A stretch of DNA of 22,148 nucleotides from Deltaproteobacteria bacterium ADurb.Bin026 (GCA_002071245.1 MWEV01000296.1:1-22148), one strand, 5' to 3'; counted from the first letter of the stretch, positions 7,708 to 15,793 are shown. Notes: generated by a model not told the origin, from the letters alone. Made by a program: numbers and translations.

Positions 7708-9801
7708 TTACTTTTCCTGTTCTTTTTCCTTCTTTACTTGCTCTATTATCTTCGGCGCTATATGTGCAGGAACTTCCTCATAATGGGAAAACTCAACCAT
7801 AAACGAACCCCTTCCGCCCGTCATAGAACGAAGGTCAGGGGCATATTTTAAAATCTCCGCCATTGGAACTGCAGCTTTTACCACCTGATTACTGCCTTTT
7901 GATTCAACTCCGATGATCTTTCCTCTTCGGGAGTTCATATCACCCATAATATCACCCATAAATTCATCAGGCACAATAACTTCAATCCTCATTATAGGTT
8001 CGAGTAGAGTAGGATTGCATTGCTCCAGACCCTTTTTAAAACCCATCGAAGCGGCTATCTTAAAGGCCATTTCCGAAGAGTCAACATCGTGATATGAACC
8101 GTCATAAAGCATAACACGAACATCTGTTACAGGGTAGCCGGCAAGAATGCCCTGCGGCATCGCCTCAACAATACCCTTTTCAACCGCAGGTATGTATTGT
8201 CTTGGAATTGCACCACCCACAATCTTATCAACAAATTCAAAACCTTCACCCCTTGGTAAAGGTCCAATTTCGAGCCAGGTATCACCGTACTGTCCCTTGC
8301 CACCCGACTGCTTTTTATATTTCCCCTGAACCTTTGTAGTTCCCTTGATTGTTTCTTTATAAGGTACTTTCGGCTCTTTCAGGTCTACTTCAACACCAAA
8401 CTTTCTCTTCATCTTTTCTACAACAACCTCGATATGCACCTGTCCCATACCGGAAAGGATAAACTCCTTGGTTTGTTCATCCCTTGAATATTTTATCGTC
8501 TGATCTTCTTCTATCAGTCTGGCAAGAGAGGTGTTAAGCTTATCCTCATCTCCTTTTGCCTTTGGCTGAAGGGAAAAGGAAATCACAGGCTGTGAAATAG
8601 AAACCTCTTTATATTTGATTGGGTTCTTCTCATCACACAATGTATCACCTGTTCCAACGTCCTTCAGTTTTGACAGAACAGCAATGTCACCAGCCGAAGC
8701 AAACCCAGCCGATTTTTGCTTTTTTCCAACAAGAAAGAATATCTGCCCTATTCTCTCTTTTTCATCTTTTGAAACATTCAGGACTGTCATATCAGGATGT
8801 ATTTCACCGGAATAGATCTTAAACAATGTTAGCTTGCCAGCAAAGGGATCGGTAATGGTTTTGAACACGAATGCACTAAAAGGTTCATCTGATTTTATTT
8901 TTCTCTTCAACGTATTTCCCGTCTTTGGATCCAATCCTTCAACTTCGTTCTTGTATGTAGGGGGTGGAAAACACCTTACAATATTATCCAAAAGTGTATT
9001 GATACCTATGTTTTTTGCCGCAGAACCACACATAATCGGTGCAATACGCCTTGTCCAAATACCGTCCTTCAGACATTTCTCTATTTCTTCTTCCTTTATC
9101 TCATCTCCATTAAGATAGCGTTCCATTACTTCATCATCCATTTCAACAGCAATCTCAACAAGTTTTTCTCTGTATTTATTTGCTTCAGCCTGAAACTCAG
9201 AAGGTATATCGATGCGGTCGAAACCTCCGGAACCATCATCTTTATAAACATAAGCCTTCATTGATAGAAGGTCTACAACGCCCCTTAACGATTCCTCTTT
9301 GCCCATCGGAAATTGTATAACCAAAGGGTTTGTATCGGTAAAATTTTTCTGCACATCTTCTACAGTTCTTTCAAAATCAGCCCTCTCCCTGTCAAGTTTA
9401 TTAATAAAGATACACACAGGTATTGAAAACTCGTTTGCGTACTGCCATACCTTTTCGGTTCCCACTTTAACGCCTGAAACTGCGCTAACCACAATCACTG
9501 CCGCATCGAGTACACGCATACATAATTTGGCATCGAAAATGAAATTGTCATCGCCGGGCGTATCTATAAAATTGAACTTGTTTTTTCCCCACTCAAAACA
9601 TGCGAGTGATGAAGAAATAGTGATCTTTCTTTCAACCTCCTCGGACTCATAGTCCATCAAAGAGGTACCATCATCAACCCTTCCGAGCCTATTGTTTTCA
9701 CCTGAAAGAAAAAGCATAGCCTCAACAATAGATGTCTTCCCTTCTCCTCCATGTGAAAATATACCAACGTTTCTAATATTATCCGACTCATACTTTTTCA
9801 T
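7708..9801 (-). CDS. EF-G-like translational GTPase (FusA2/EF-G2 type)
   Basis: The 697-residue product has the full EF-G layout: GTPase domain, domain II, then domains III-V with SGMGQVHIEVVVEKMKRKF, GGAIPRQYIPAVEKGI, DGSYHDVDSSEMAFK in domain IV, and RGKIIGVE near the end. The P-loop is SHGGEGKTS (S16-S24) in place of the canonical AHIDAGKTT, and the G3 motif is DTPGDDNF (80-87), with D84 where classical EF-G has the catalytic His. G4 (INKLD) and G5 (CGSAA) are intact, as is switch I T61. These features match the EF-G paralogue group found beside a normal fusA, so it is probably not the main translocase. GGAG precedes the ATG, and a TTGATT-17-TAAAAT promoter lies at 9846-9874. It is divergent from rpmH. 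Confidence 0.92.
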   Translation of the reverse strand: MKKYESDNIRNVGIFSHGGEGKTSIVEAMLFLSGENNRLGRVDDGTSLMDYESEEVERKITISSSLACFEWGKNKFNFIDTPGDDNFIFDAKLCMRVLDAAVIVVSAVSGVKVGTEKVWQYANEFSIPVCIFINKLDRERADFERTVEDVQKNFTDTNPLVIQFPMGKEESLRGVVDLLSMKAYVYKDDGSGGFDRIDIPSEFQAEANKYREKLVEIAVEMDDEVMERYLNGDEIKEEEIEKCLKDGIWTRRIAPIMCGSAAKNIGINTLLDNIVRCFPPPTYKNEVEGLDPKTGNTLKRKIKSDEPFSAFVFKTITDPFAGKLTLFKIYSGEIHPDMTVLNVSKDEKERIGQIFFLVGKKQKSAGFASAGDIAVLSKLKDVGTGDTLCDEKNPIKYKEVSISQPVISFSLQPKAKGDEDKLNTSLARLIEEDQTIKYSRDEQTKEFILSGMGQVHIEVVVEKMKRKFGVEVDLKEPKVPYKETIKGTTKVQGKYKKQSGGKGQYGDTWLEIGPLPRGEGFEFVDKIVGGAIPRQYIPAVEKGIVEAMPQGILAGYPVTDVRVMLYDGSYHDVDSSEMAFKIAASMGFKKGLEQCNPTLLEPIMRIEVIVPDEFMGDIMGDMNSRRGKIIGVESKGSNQVVKAAVPMAEILKYAPDLRSMTGGRGSFMVEFSHYEEVPAHIAPKIIEQVKKEKEQEK

Positions 9802-9845
9802 GTAAACTCCTTTTGAAAATTAAAAAATCGAGGTTAATTTTGTGA

Positions 9846-9874
9846 ATTTTACATGGGTTTGTTCAAAAAATCAA
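9846..9874 (-). promoter_or_regulatory. Putative promoter of the EF-G-like gene
   Basis: On the minus strand TTGATT (9869-9874) and TAAAAT (9846-9851) are 17 bases apart, giving a leader of about 40 bases with AAGGAG before the ATG. Confidence 0.5.
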
Positions 9875-9910
9875 GGATTTAAACAATCCCTACAGATACC
9901 ACACTTGTTA

Positions 9911-9939
9911 TTGACACTTACAGTCTTTTTATGTTTAAG
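9911..9939 (+). promoter_or_regulatory. Putative promoter of the rpmH-rnpA unit
   Basis: A perfect -35 box TTGACA (9911-9916) lies 17 bases before TTTAAG (9934-9939), a weak -10 box; TTAAGT one base further is an alternative. It sits 55-60 bases before rpmH in the divergent region. Confidence 0.45.
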
Positions 9940-9970
9940 TAATACCTTGAAATAATTAAGAGGTGACATA

Positions 9971-10105
9971 ATGAAAAGGACTTACCAGCCTCACAACAAA
10001 AGCAGAAAGAGAACACATGGCTTTCTTGTGAGAATGAGAACTGCATCCGGAAGAGATGTTATTAGAAGAAGAAGGGCAAAAGGAAGAAAACAACTGTCTG
10101 TTTAG
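9971..10105 (+). CDS. rpmH: 50S ribosomal protein L34
   Basis: A 44-codon gene. The product begins MKRTYQPHNKSRKRTHGFL and continues RMRTASGRDVIRRRRAKGRKQLSV, the universal L34 pattern of a very basic short protein of the large ribosomal subunit. The start is supported by AAGAGGTG six bases before the ATG. It is followed by rnpA after 91 bases, the classic rpmH-rnpA pairing; no dnaA or oriC-like DnaA-box cluster is seen on its other side, where the EF-G-like gene lies instead. Confidence 0.97.
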   Translation: MKRTYQPHNKSRKRTHGFLVRMRTASGRDVIRRRRAKGRKQLSV

Positions 10106-10196
10106 TTCTAATTTTAGTGATCTCTATTTTTAAATAAGACAAACAAATCAAAGCTAATTTAATAATCGCTGGTCACTTACAGTTGTTGACAGACAG

Positions 10197-10541
10197 ATGA
10201 ATGTCATGGAATTCACTTTCACTAAAAAAGAAAGGTTGAATAAAAAGGATTTTCAGGGTATAAAATGGAAAAAGTACAGGGAAACAGACCATTTTATCCT
10301 TCTTTTACATAACAATAATACGGGCATAAAAAGATTAGGGGTAAGCATAAAGAAGGCAGCAGGGTGTGCGGTCAAACGAAATAAGATGAAACGTCTTGCA
10401 AGGGAATTTTTTAGGTTAAATAAATATTTATTTAATGACAACAAAAACCATCTTATAAGAATAAAAACACTGCCGCAAAAACTGACACATGAGGTTACAT
10501 TTCAGGAACTTCATTGTCTGTTAAGCAGGAACATCCAATAA
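10197..10541 (+). CDS. rnpA: Ribonuclease P protein component
   Basis: The 114-residue basic protein has the RnpA pattern: FTKKERLNKKDFQGI at the N terminus, RLGVSIKKAAGCAVKRNK in the middle, and the RNR-type motif KRNKMKRLAREFFR. It binds the RNase P RNA and helps mature the 5' end of tRNAs. Neither the ATG at 10197 nor the in-frame ATG at 10206 has a clear ribosome-binding site; the second gives the more usual start MEFTFTKKERL. Its stop codon overlaps the yidD ATG (TAATG). Position between rpmH and yidD confirms the call. Confidence 0.93.
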   Translation: MNVMEFTFTKKERLNKKDFQGIKWKKYRETDHFILLLHNNNTGIKRLGVSIKKAAGCAVKRNKMKRLAREFFRLNKYLFNDNKNHLIRIKTLPQKLTHEVTFQELHCLLSRNIQ

Positions 10542-10750
10542 TGAAGAAGATTGTCATTTTATTAATAGATATTTACATCACATATATATCTCCGTTCGTC
10601 CCAACTGAGTGCAGATTTTATCCTACCTGCTCTTGTTACATGAAGGAATCGATTGAAAAGAAAGGCATTATCATGGGTACGCTGAATGGCCTTAAAAGGA
10701 TATTAAAATGCAACCCCTTGCATTCGGGCGGATATGACCCGGTAAAATAG
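10541..10750 (+). CDS. yidD: Membrane protein insertion efficiency factor YidD
   Basis: The 69-residue product has the family signature: ISPFVPTECRFYPTCSCYM, then GLKRILKCNPLHSGGYDPV. It is a small amphipathic, inner-membrane-associated protein that helps YidC-dependent insertion. I chose the ATG at 10541, which overlaps the rnpA stop as TAATG, over a TTG nine codons upstream, because family members start at the hydrophobic KKIVILLIDIY segment. The gene lies 12 bases before yidC. Confidence 0.94.
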   Translation: MKKIVILLIDIYITYISPFVPTECRFYPTCSCYMKESIEKKGIIMGTLNGLKRILKCNPLHSGGYDPVK

Positions 10751-10762
10751 CGGAGGAACTGA

Positions 10763-12394
10763 ATGGAAAAACGTACCATTATAGCACTGGTTTTGACAAT
10801 CGCCATCTTATTTGTTTTTCAAATGTATTTTACACCCAAATCACAGCAACCTGATGTATCGCAACAAAAGACAGAACAGGTTCAAACAAAAGACCAGGAA
10901 CAGCAAAAGGCTCAATCCACCATTCAGGAAGTTCAAAAAGGTATAAAAGTCAAACCTCTAAAAGGTGAACCTACAAAAAGACCCTTAACTAAACCAGTCA
11001 CAGAGACGAAAGAAATTTTTGTAGAGACACCACTTTTGAAAATAACCTTTCTTGACGTGGGCGGCGGCATTAAAAGCGTGAAACTAAAAAATTATAAGGA
11101 AACCGTAAAAGACAGCAAAGAAAAAGAGATGGTCGAAAACATAATGCCATACATCTTTACACCAAAGGTTTTCAAAAGAATACAAAATGAAATCGTAGAT
11201 GACGGTGCAGTATTTAAACCAGACAAAACAAATTTATATGTAACCAACAAAGAAGATACCCTCGTCTTCACGGGAACATTGACAAATGGTACCAGGGTAA
11301 TCAAAAAGTATAGATTTTATCCTGATTCATACGCAATAGACATGGATGTTGAAGTTGAATCGTCAGAAAACGACAAAACATCGGTCGATCTTGTCATGAT
11401 TACCGGAAAAAAGGAGTCAAATTACACCTTTAAAGGACCATTTTATTTTAACGGTAAAAAATTTGAACAGATTGAAAAGCTCGAAAAAGAAATCGAAATA
11501 CCAAAAGATTTTAAATATGCAGGTCTTGATGATGGTTTTTTTGCGTTTATCTACATTCCGCAGGAGTCATCACTATCTCCACTCACCATTTTGAAACAAG
11601 ATCCAAAGTCAAACGAAAGCCTGCCGATACTTAGGTTGTCTATGGATAAACCGGTTCTTTCGGCGAAACTATATTTCGGCCCAAAAAAATCTGATATACT
11701 TGCAGGGCTAAATGTAAAAGCCGAAAAGATAGTCGACTTCGGATGGTTTGATGTCATCGCAAAACCACTTATCATGGGGCTTAATCTTTCTAACAAGGTC
11801 ACTCATAATTACGGCATAGATATCATCCTTCTTACAATACTCATCAAAATCATTTTCTATCCTCTGAGCGTGAAGAGTTACAAATCAATGAAAGAAATGC
11901 AAAAACTTCAGCCTCAGATAGCAAAGCTAAAGGAAAAGTACAAGGATGATAAACAAAAATTGAACCAGGAAATGATGGAGATTTATAAGAGAAAAGGTGT
12001 CAACCCTATGGGTGGATGCCTTCCGATGATCATCCAGATACCAGTGTTTTTCGCCTTATACAAGGCACTTTCAGGTGCAATCGAGCTAAGGCATGCACCT
12101 TTTATGTTCTGGATTAACGACCTTTCCGCACCTGAAGACCTGTTTTCATTCACGGTAATGGGTTTCACAATACCAATAAGGATACTTCCATTGATAATGG
12201 GTATTACCCAGATGATTCAACAGAAGATGACCCCAACCAGTGTAGACCCCATGCAGGAGAAGATGATGCTTTTTATGCCCATCTTTTTTACCTTCCTATT
12301 TTGGGGTTTCCCGTCAGGTCTTGTTCTGTATTGGCTTGTAAATAATGTCATTTCTATCGGACAACAATATTACATCAATAAAAAAGTCTCTTGA
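10763..12394 (+). CDS. yidC: Membrane protein insertase YidC
   Basis: The 543-residue product is the Gram-negative form. It has an N-terminal membrane anchor (about 6-22), a Gln/Lys-rich linker, a periplasmic beta-domain (about 75-335), and the conserved five-helix insertase core from about residue 345. Core signatures are IIFYPLSVKSYKSMKEMQ, QPQIAKLKEKYKDDKQKLNQ, GVNPMGGCLPMIIQIPVFFA and FPSGLVLYWLVNNVISIGQQ. K362 holds the place of the groove arginine (R366 of E. coli), keeping the positive charge. GGAGG precedes the ATG. It inserts membrane proteins alone or with SecYEG, and sits in the usual yidD-yidC-jag order. Confidence 0.97.
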   Translation: MEKRTIIALVLTIAILFVFQMYFTPKSQQPDVSQQKTEQVQTKDQEQQKAQSTIQEVQKGIKVKPLKGEPTKRPLTKPVTETKEIFVETPLLKITFLDVGGGIKSVKLKNYKETVKDSKEKEMVENIMPYIFTPKVFKRIQNEIVDDGAVFKPDKTNLYVTNKEDTLVFTGTLTNGTRVIKKYRFYPDSYAIDMDVEVESSENDKTSVDLVMITGKKESNYTFKGPFYFNGKKFEQIEKLEKEIEIPKDFKYAGLDDGFFAFIYIPQESSLSPLTILKQDPKSNESLPILRLSMDKPVLSAKLYFGPKKSDILAGLNVKAEKIVDFGWFDVIAKPLIMGLNLSNKVTHNYGIDIILLTILIKIIFYPLSVKSYKSMKEMQKLQPQIAKLKEKYKDDKQKLNQEMMEIYKRKGVNPMGGCLPMIIQIPVFFALYKALSGAIELRHAPFMFWINDLSAPEDLFSFTVMGFTIPIRILPLIMGITQMIQQKMTPTSVDPMQEKMMLFMPIFFTFLFWGFPSGLVLYWLVNNVISIGQQYYINKKVS

Positions 12395-12403
12395 GGGGGC
12401 ACC

Positions 12404-13114
12404 ATGGATTTTATAGAAATAGAAGGTAAAACATATGAAGAGGCAATAAAAAAGGCATCTCTGGAACTGAATGCAGAAGAAAAAGACCTCGACATAGATG
12501 TAAAGGAGGTTGACACAAAAGGCATTCTTGGCCTGCTCGGCAGCAAAAAGATAAGGATAACCGCACGTTTGAAAACAACTGCGATGCCAGAAACTGTTGA
12601 AAAACTAGAGGTTACTGAAAATGTTGAAGAGCCTGAAGAGTACGGTAAAAGATTTCTCGAAGAAGTTTCAAAATTTGTAGGTCTATCCTTTAGCGTAAGG
12701 GCAACAAAAACAAAAGACAGACTCACATTTCTCGTTCAATCTGACCACGGAGATATCTTTATTGGAAAAGAAGGGGATGTTCTGGAGTCCTTACAATACA
12801 TGCTTCGCCTTGCAATTGCGAAAAGATACAAGCAGGGCTTGAAGTTACTTATCGATATAAACGGCTATCGTGAAAAACGAAAAAAAAGCCTAACAGTCAT
12901 GGCTAAAAGACTCGCCGATAGGGTAAAAAGAACTGGAAGACCACTGAAGACTGACCCCTTAAATCCTTATGAAAGAAGGGTTATTCACACCCTTTTCAAA
13001 CATAACAGAAATATCAAAACAAAAAGTGAAGGTGAAGGGCATACAAAAAAGGTGGTTATCTCACTAAACAGGATTACGAATGGAAACCGCAAGTTCGTGA
13101 ATGGAAACCGCTGA
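12404..13114 (+). CDS. jag: KH-R3H RNA-binding protein Jag (KhpB)
   Basis: The 236-residue product has a Jag N-terminal domain (FIEIEGKTYEEAIKKASLEL; KGILGLLGSKK), a KH domain with the loop IGKEGDVLESLQYMLRLA (canonical members have GRRG or GKHG there), and an R3H domain around NPYERRVIHTLFKHNRNIKT and SEGEGHTKKVVISL. It binds RNA and is linked to cell-envelope control in Gram-positives. It starts nine bases after yidC behind GAGGGGG. The last codons contain a 21-base tandem duplication (NGNRKFV-NGNR), and the gene overlaps mnmE by 14 bases. Confidence 0.94.
   Translation: MDFIEIEGKTYEEAIKKASLELNAEEKDLDIDVKEVDTKGILGLLGSKKIRITARLKTTAMPETVEKLEVTENVEEPEEYGKRFLEEVSKFVGLSFSVRATKTKDRLTFLVQSDHGDIFIGKEGDVLESLQYMLRLAIAKRYKQGLKLLIDINGYREKRKKSLTVMAKRLADRVKRTGRPLKTDPLNPYERRVIHTLFKHNRNIKTKSEGEGHTKKVVISLNRITNGNRKFVNGNR
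13078..13111 (+). repeat. 21-bp tandem duplication at the jag/mnmE junction
   Basis: GAATGGAAACCGC occurs at 13078-13090 and again at 13099-13111, with a period of 21 bases. In jag it adds seven codons in frame. In the mnmE frame it duplicates the start codon and the codons for Glu, Thr and Ala. Confidence 0.95.
13080..13100 (+). other. Six-codon reading frame directly before mnmE
   Basis: The first copy of the duplication gives ATG-GAA-ACC-GCA-AGT-TCG-TGA, immediately followed by the mnmE ATG at 13101 in the same frame. AGGA at 13070-13073 is six bases before this first ATG, whereas the ATG at 13101 has no ribosome-binding site of its own. Ribosomes may therefore start here, stop at TGA and restart on mnmE. 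Confidence 0.5.
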
Positions 13115-14468
13115 CACTATATGCGCCATCTCTACACCTCCCGGTGAAGGGGGGATAGGCATAATAAGGATGAGCGGGCACCTCGCCCATTCAGTTTTAA
13201 AGGATATCTTCGTACCTAAAAAAAAACGTAAAACATTTCTTTCCCGCAGACTTTATCTCGGCAATATCGTAGATCCAAAGAATAACAAGGATATCGACGA
13301 GGTCTTTGTTGTCTTTATGGGTGCACCACATACCTACACGAAAGAGGACATCGTTGAGGTCTATGCCCATGGCGGCTATGCAACACAAAAAAACATACTC
13401 AACTTAATGATGGAGCATGGCGCAAGACTTGCCGAACCAGGCGAATTCACAAAAAGGGCGTTCCTCAACGGCAGAATAGACCTGATACAGGCTGAATCTG
13501 TTCTTGATATTATACAGAGCGAAACAGATGAAGAGCTACAAAATGCAATAGGGCATCTCAGCGGAAGATTGTCTGAAAAGCTTAATTTAATCAAATTAAA
13601 CATCAAAAAGGCGGTTGTTGAGGTTGAAGCCCTTATCGATTTCCCCGAAGAGGACATTGATGTCGATATAAAAAACATATTTCCAATACTCAAACAAACA
13701 AAACATCTTATAAAAAAGCTGATTAATTCATATTATGAAGGCAAAGCGGTTAAGCAGGGTTTCGAAGTACTCATCCTCGGCAAACCCAATGTCGGGAAAT
13801 CAAGCCTATTGAATGCGCTGATACTCAAAGAAAAGGCAATCGTTACCCCCATTCCCGGTACAACCAGAGACCTTGTTGAAGATTCAATACACATCAAAGG
13901 CATAAAGATAAAGATCATCGATACCGCAGGGCTAAGGAACCCGATTGACATAGTTGAAAGTGCGGGAATTGAGAAGACAAGGCAAAGGATTCCTGATGCA
14001 GACCTTGTTATCTGGCTTCTTGACAACTCAAGCCAATTCACCAATGAAGATAAAAATATCTATAAACGTATCATTTCAAAAAGGAAAATAGTTGCAGTTA
14101 ATAAAATTGATCTGCCACAAAGACTTGATACTCATGAACTCAGTTCGAGATGTCTTGATTGGAACGAGATATCTATATTAAAAGATGTAGGACTTGAACA
14201 GCTAAAAGACAACATATATGAGAAACTTATGGAAAAGGGGATGAAAAGCCCTGGCGCCTTCATTACAAACGAACGACACAGAAATGCACTTAAAATGTCA
14301 TTAGAAGAAATAGAGGAAGCAACGCGACTGATTAAAATAGATATGCCGCTTGAAGTCATAGCATATGCCCTTAACAATGCACTCTTTTATCTCGGTGAAA
14401 TCACTGGTGAAACCTGTCCAGATGACATTCTCGACGAAATCTTCCAACGCTTCTGCATCGGGAAATAA
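13101..14468 (+). CDS. mnmE: tRNA uridine-5-carboxymethylaminomethyl modification GTPase MnmE
   Basis: The 455-residue product matches MnmE. It has an N-terminal folate-binding dimerisation domain (DTICAISTPPGEGGIGIIRM; AEPGEFTKRAFLNGRIDL), a helical domain interrupted by a Ras-like G domain (GKPNVGKSSLLNA near 227, TTRDLVED, DTAGLR, NKID), and the C-terminal FCIGK with its essential Cys. With MnmG it modifies U34 of tRNAs reading A/G-ending codons. The start is set by the conserved N terminus. No ribosome-binding site precedes it; the upstream duplication carries one instead. It is the last gene of the rpmH block; mnmG does not follow. Confidence 0.97.
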   Translation: METADTICAISTPPGEGGIGIIRMSGHLAHSVLKDIFVPKKKRKTFLSRRLYLGNIVDPKNNKDIDEVFVVFMGAPHTYTKEDIVEVYAHGGYATQKNILNLMMEHGARLAEPGEFTKRAFLNGRIDLIQAESVLDIIQSETDEELQNAIGHLSGRLSEKLNLIKLNIKKAVVEVEALIDFPEEDIDVDIKNIFPILKQTKHLIKKLINSYYEGKAVKQGFEVLILGKPNVGKSSLLNALILKEKAIVTPIPGTTRDLVEDSIHIKGIKIKIIDTAGLRNPIDIVESAGIEKTRQRIPDADLVIWLLDNSSQFTNEDKNIYKRIISKRKIVAVNKIDLPQRLDTHELSSRCLDWNEISILKDVGLEQLKDNIYEKLMEKGMKSPGAFITNERHRNALKMSLEEIEEATRLIKIDMPLEVIAYALNNALFYLGEITGETCPDDILDEIFQRFCIGK

Positions 14469-14581
14469 CAGGTGGGCGAATCTGTCTGTCATAGGGCGAT
14501 CTTCTTGAAAAATGCTCACCATTATACATATCAAATAGTTACAAAATAGTTCAGGGCAATTTCCCGTGCAAATGTCTAAAA

Positions 14582-14610
14582 TTGACAATAACCTTTTTTA
14601 TTACTATTAT
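14582..14610 (+). promoter_or_regulatory. Sigma70-type promoter of the mop gene
   Basis: A perfect TTGACA (14582-14587) and TATTAT (14605-14610) are 17 bases apart, with GGGAGG following before the ATG at 14645. The remaining 14469-14581 shows no strong mnmE terminator or other gene. Confidence 0.7.
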
Positions 14611-14644
14611 AAATAATATCATCCAAAAAGGGAGGTAACGGTTT

Positions 14645-14854
14645 ATGAAGATAAGTGCAAGGAACGTATTAAAGGGCAAAATTAAAAGCGTCACACCGGG
14701 CGCAGTTAATTCAGAGGTTGTAATCGAGATTCCAGGCGGTGCAGAAGTGGTTTCGATTATCACAAAAACGTCAACAGATAGTTTAGGACTTACGCCGGGT
14801 AAAGATGTGTATGCCGTCATCAAGGCAACAAATGTTATGATAGCTGTTGATTAA
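14645..14854 (+). CDS. mop: Molybdopterin/molybdate-binding Mop (single TOBE domain) protein
   Basis: The 69-residue protein is one TOBE/Mop domain: it begins MKISARNVLKGKIKSVTPG, continues AVNSEVVIEIPGGAEVVSII and TSTDSLGLTPGKDVYAVIKA, and ends TNVMIAVD. Family members assemble into hexamers that store or buffer molybdate (or tungstate). The start follows GGGAGG by about ten bases. It stands alone with its own promoter and a strong hairpin terminator; no molybdate transporter or cofactor gene is in the window. An anaerobe with several Mo or W enzymes would explain its presence (inference). Confidence 0.9.
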   Translation: MKISARNVLKGKIKSVTPGAVNSEVVIEIPGGAEVVSIITKTSTDSLGLTPGKDVYAVIKATNVMIAVD

Positions 14855-14874
14855 ATTTATTTTAAGTAAAAACT

Positions 14875-14934
14875 AAAATTGAAGCCGCATATGTTCGATC
14901 AATAGTTAAAAAACACTTGCGGCCTCAATTTTCC
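14875..14934 (+). terminator. Hairpin terminator after mop
   Basis: AAAATTGA-A-GCCGCA (14875-14889) pairs with TGCGGC-C-TCAATTTT (14918-14932), a 14-bp stem with one A-C mismatch, and ends in four Ts. The near-symmetric A/T flanks mean it could work in both directions. Confidence 0.75.
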
Positions 14935-14951
14935 CAGTAGACATATGATGT

Positions 14952-15201
14952 AGATGCCCTTTATTTTTTACATTCTACCTGTATTTCCTTCAAAAAGCGC
15001 ATATCCATTTTCTTTTACCAATGTTTCACCATGTTGTACTGGTTATGTTTGTGCGGCAAAAAAAGATAGAGAATAATATTATAAATGGTGCCTGAGATAT
15101 CTATACTTGCCTTCCATGGCATAATAAAAGCCTATTGGGAATGGGCAAGAATAGAAAATGAAAATATAAAGGTGTGTCCATATCTTCTCTCTTTAGCCAT
15201 G
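14952..15201. repeat. Direct repeat copy R1 (250 bp)
   Basis: It matches 15871-16121 with seven substitutions and one single-base indel (about 97% identity). Weaker similarity extends left to GACA at 14940. Its right end overlaps the last codons of the toxin gene (CAT GGC TAA on the minus strand). It contains an imperfect hairpin (CTTGCCTTCC with GGGAATGGGCAAG) and short frames on both strands, none recognisable. No terminal inverted repeats were seen. Confidence 0.95.
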
Positions 15202-15489
15202 TTCTTGTGGTTCTTCAGGCAACTGTGAACTGTGCCACACGGCTATTACCCAGACAGTATCATTCTTAATCTTATAGAAAAACCGATACGGTCTCACAAT
15301 AACTTCACGAAAAGGAAGGTCGGGGAACTCAGGAATGAGCCTTCCTGATTCTGGATATGTCTTTAGCCGTGAAAGTACTTTTTCTGCCTTCTCGCGGAAT
15401 TTTACCGCAGCGGAAGGATTATCACGGAAAATGTAAGCAATAGCGTCAAGAAAATGCATTCGTCCTGTGGGTGTAAAACGAACCTTCAC
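15193..15489 (-). CDS. ParE/RelE-family toxin
   Basis: The 98-residue product matches the ParE/RelE fold pattern: RFTPTGRMHFLDAIAYI at the start, KAEKVLSRLKTYPESGRLIP, and the hallmark REVIVRPYRFFYKIKNDTVW followed by VIAVWHSSQLP. The start codon is GTG, overlapping the antitoxin stop as GTGA, so toxin translation is coupled to the antitoxin. The REVIV-PYR-FYK pattern and the antitoxin partner favour ParE (gyrase poison) over a ribosome-dependent RelE, but this cannot be settled from sequence alone. The last two codons and stop lie inside repeat R1. Confidence 0.9.
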   Translation of the reverse strand: MKVRFTPTGRMHFLDAIAYIFRDNPSAAVKFREKAEKVLSRLKTYPESGRLIPEFPDLPFREVIVRPYRFFYKIKNDTVWVIAVWHSSQLPEEPQEHG

Positions 15490-15767
15490 CGTTTTGTTAC
15501 CTCAAGAAAGCGTTCGGCCTCTCTCAAAACTTCATCCAAGTCGTAACCGACTCCGGCCTCTATCTCTTTCTCTCCTTTTGCAAGTAGCCTTAATATGTCA
15601 AGCTCGCGTTGAGTCTCTTCGTACGTCTCCATGCTCACCATGACAACCGCTGCACGTCCTCGCCGAGTAATGAAAACCGGTTGCCTGGTTGTTGAAACAT
15701 CCTTGACTATGTCGCTGGCGTTTTCTCTGAGATTGGAAATAGGGATGATCTTTGGTGTTGATGGCAT
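15486..15767 (-). CDS. Phd/YefM-family antitoxin
   Basis: The 93-residue product has the Phd/YefM N-terminal DNA-binding fold: IIPISNLRENASDIVKDV, then RQPVFITRRGRAAVVMVSME. An acidic C-terminal part (LAKGEKEIEAGVGYDLDEVL) would wrap the toxin. I chose the ATG at 15767 because GGGAGGTG precedes it by six bases; an upstream in-frame start at 15812 lies within the promoter. It should neutralise the downstream toxin and repress the shared promoter at 15794-15822. The antitoxin-first order with a 4-base overlap is typical. Confidence 0.92.
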   Translation of the reverse strand: MPSTPKIIPISNLRENASDIVKDVSTTRQPVFITRRGRAAVVMVSMETYEETQRELDILRLLAKGEKEIEAGVGYDLDEVLREAERFLEVTKR

Positions 15768-15793
15768 TATATTCACCTCCCTTGAAAATATTA

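Noticed and set aside
7708..9801. Call as the main elongation factor FusA
   Set aside because: Canonical P-loop and G3 histidine are absent and no str-operon neighbours (rpsL, rpsG, tuf) are present.
9802..10196. Replication origin near rpmH-rnpA
   Set aside because: No TTATCCACA-like DnaA-box cluster, dnaA or parAB gene is visible; the region is explained by divergent promoters and rpmH.
11846..11848. Lys in place of the YidC groove Arg
   Set aside because: The positive charge is kept, and I believe Lys occurs in other YidC proteins, so it is not a defect.
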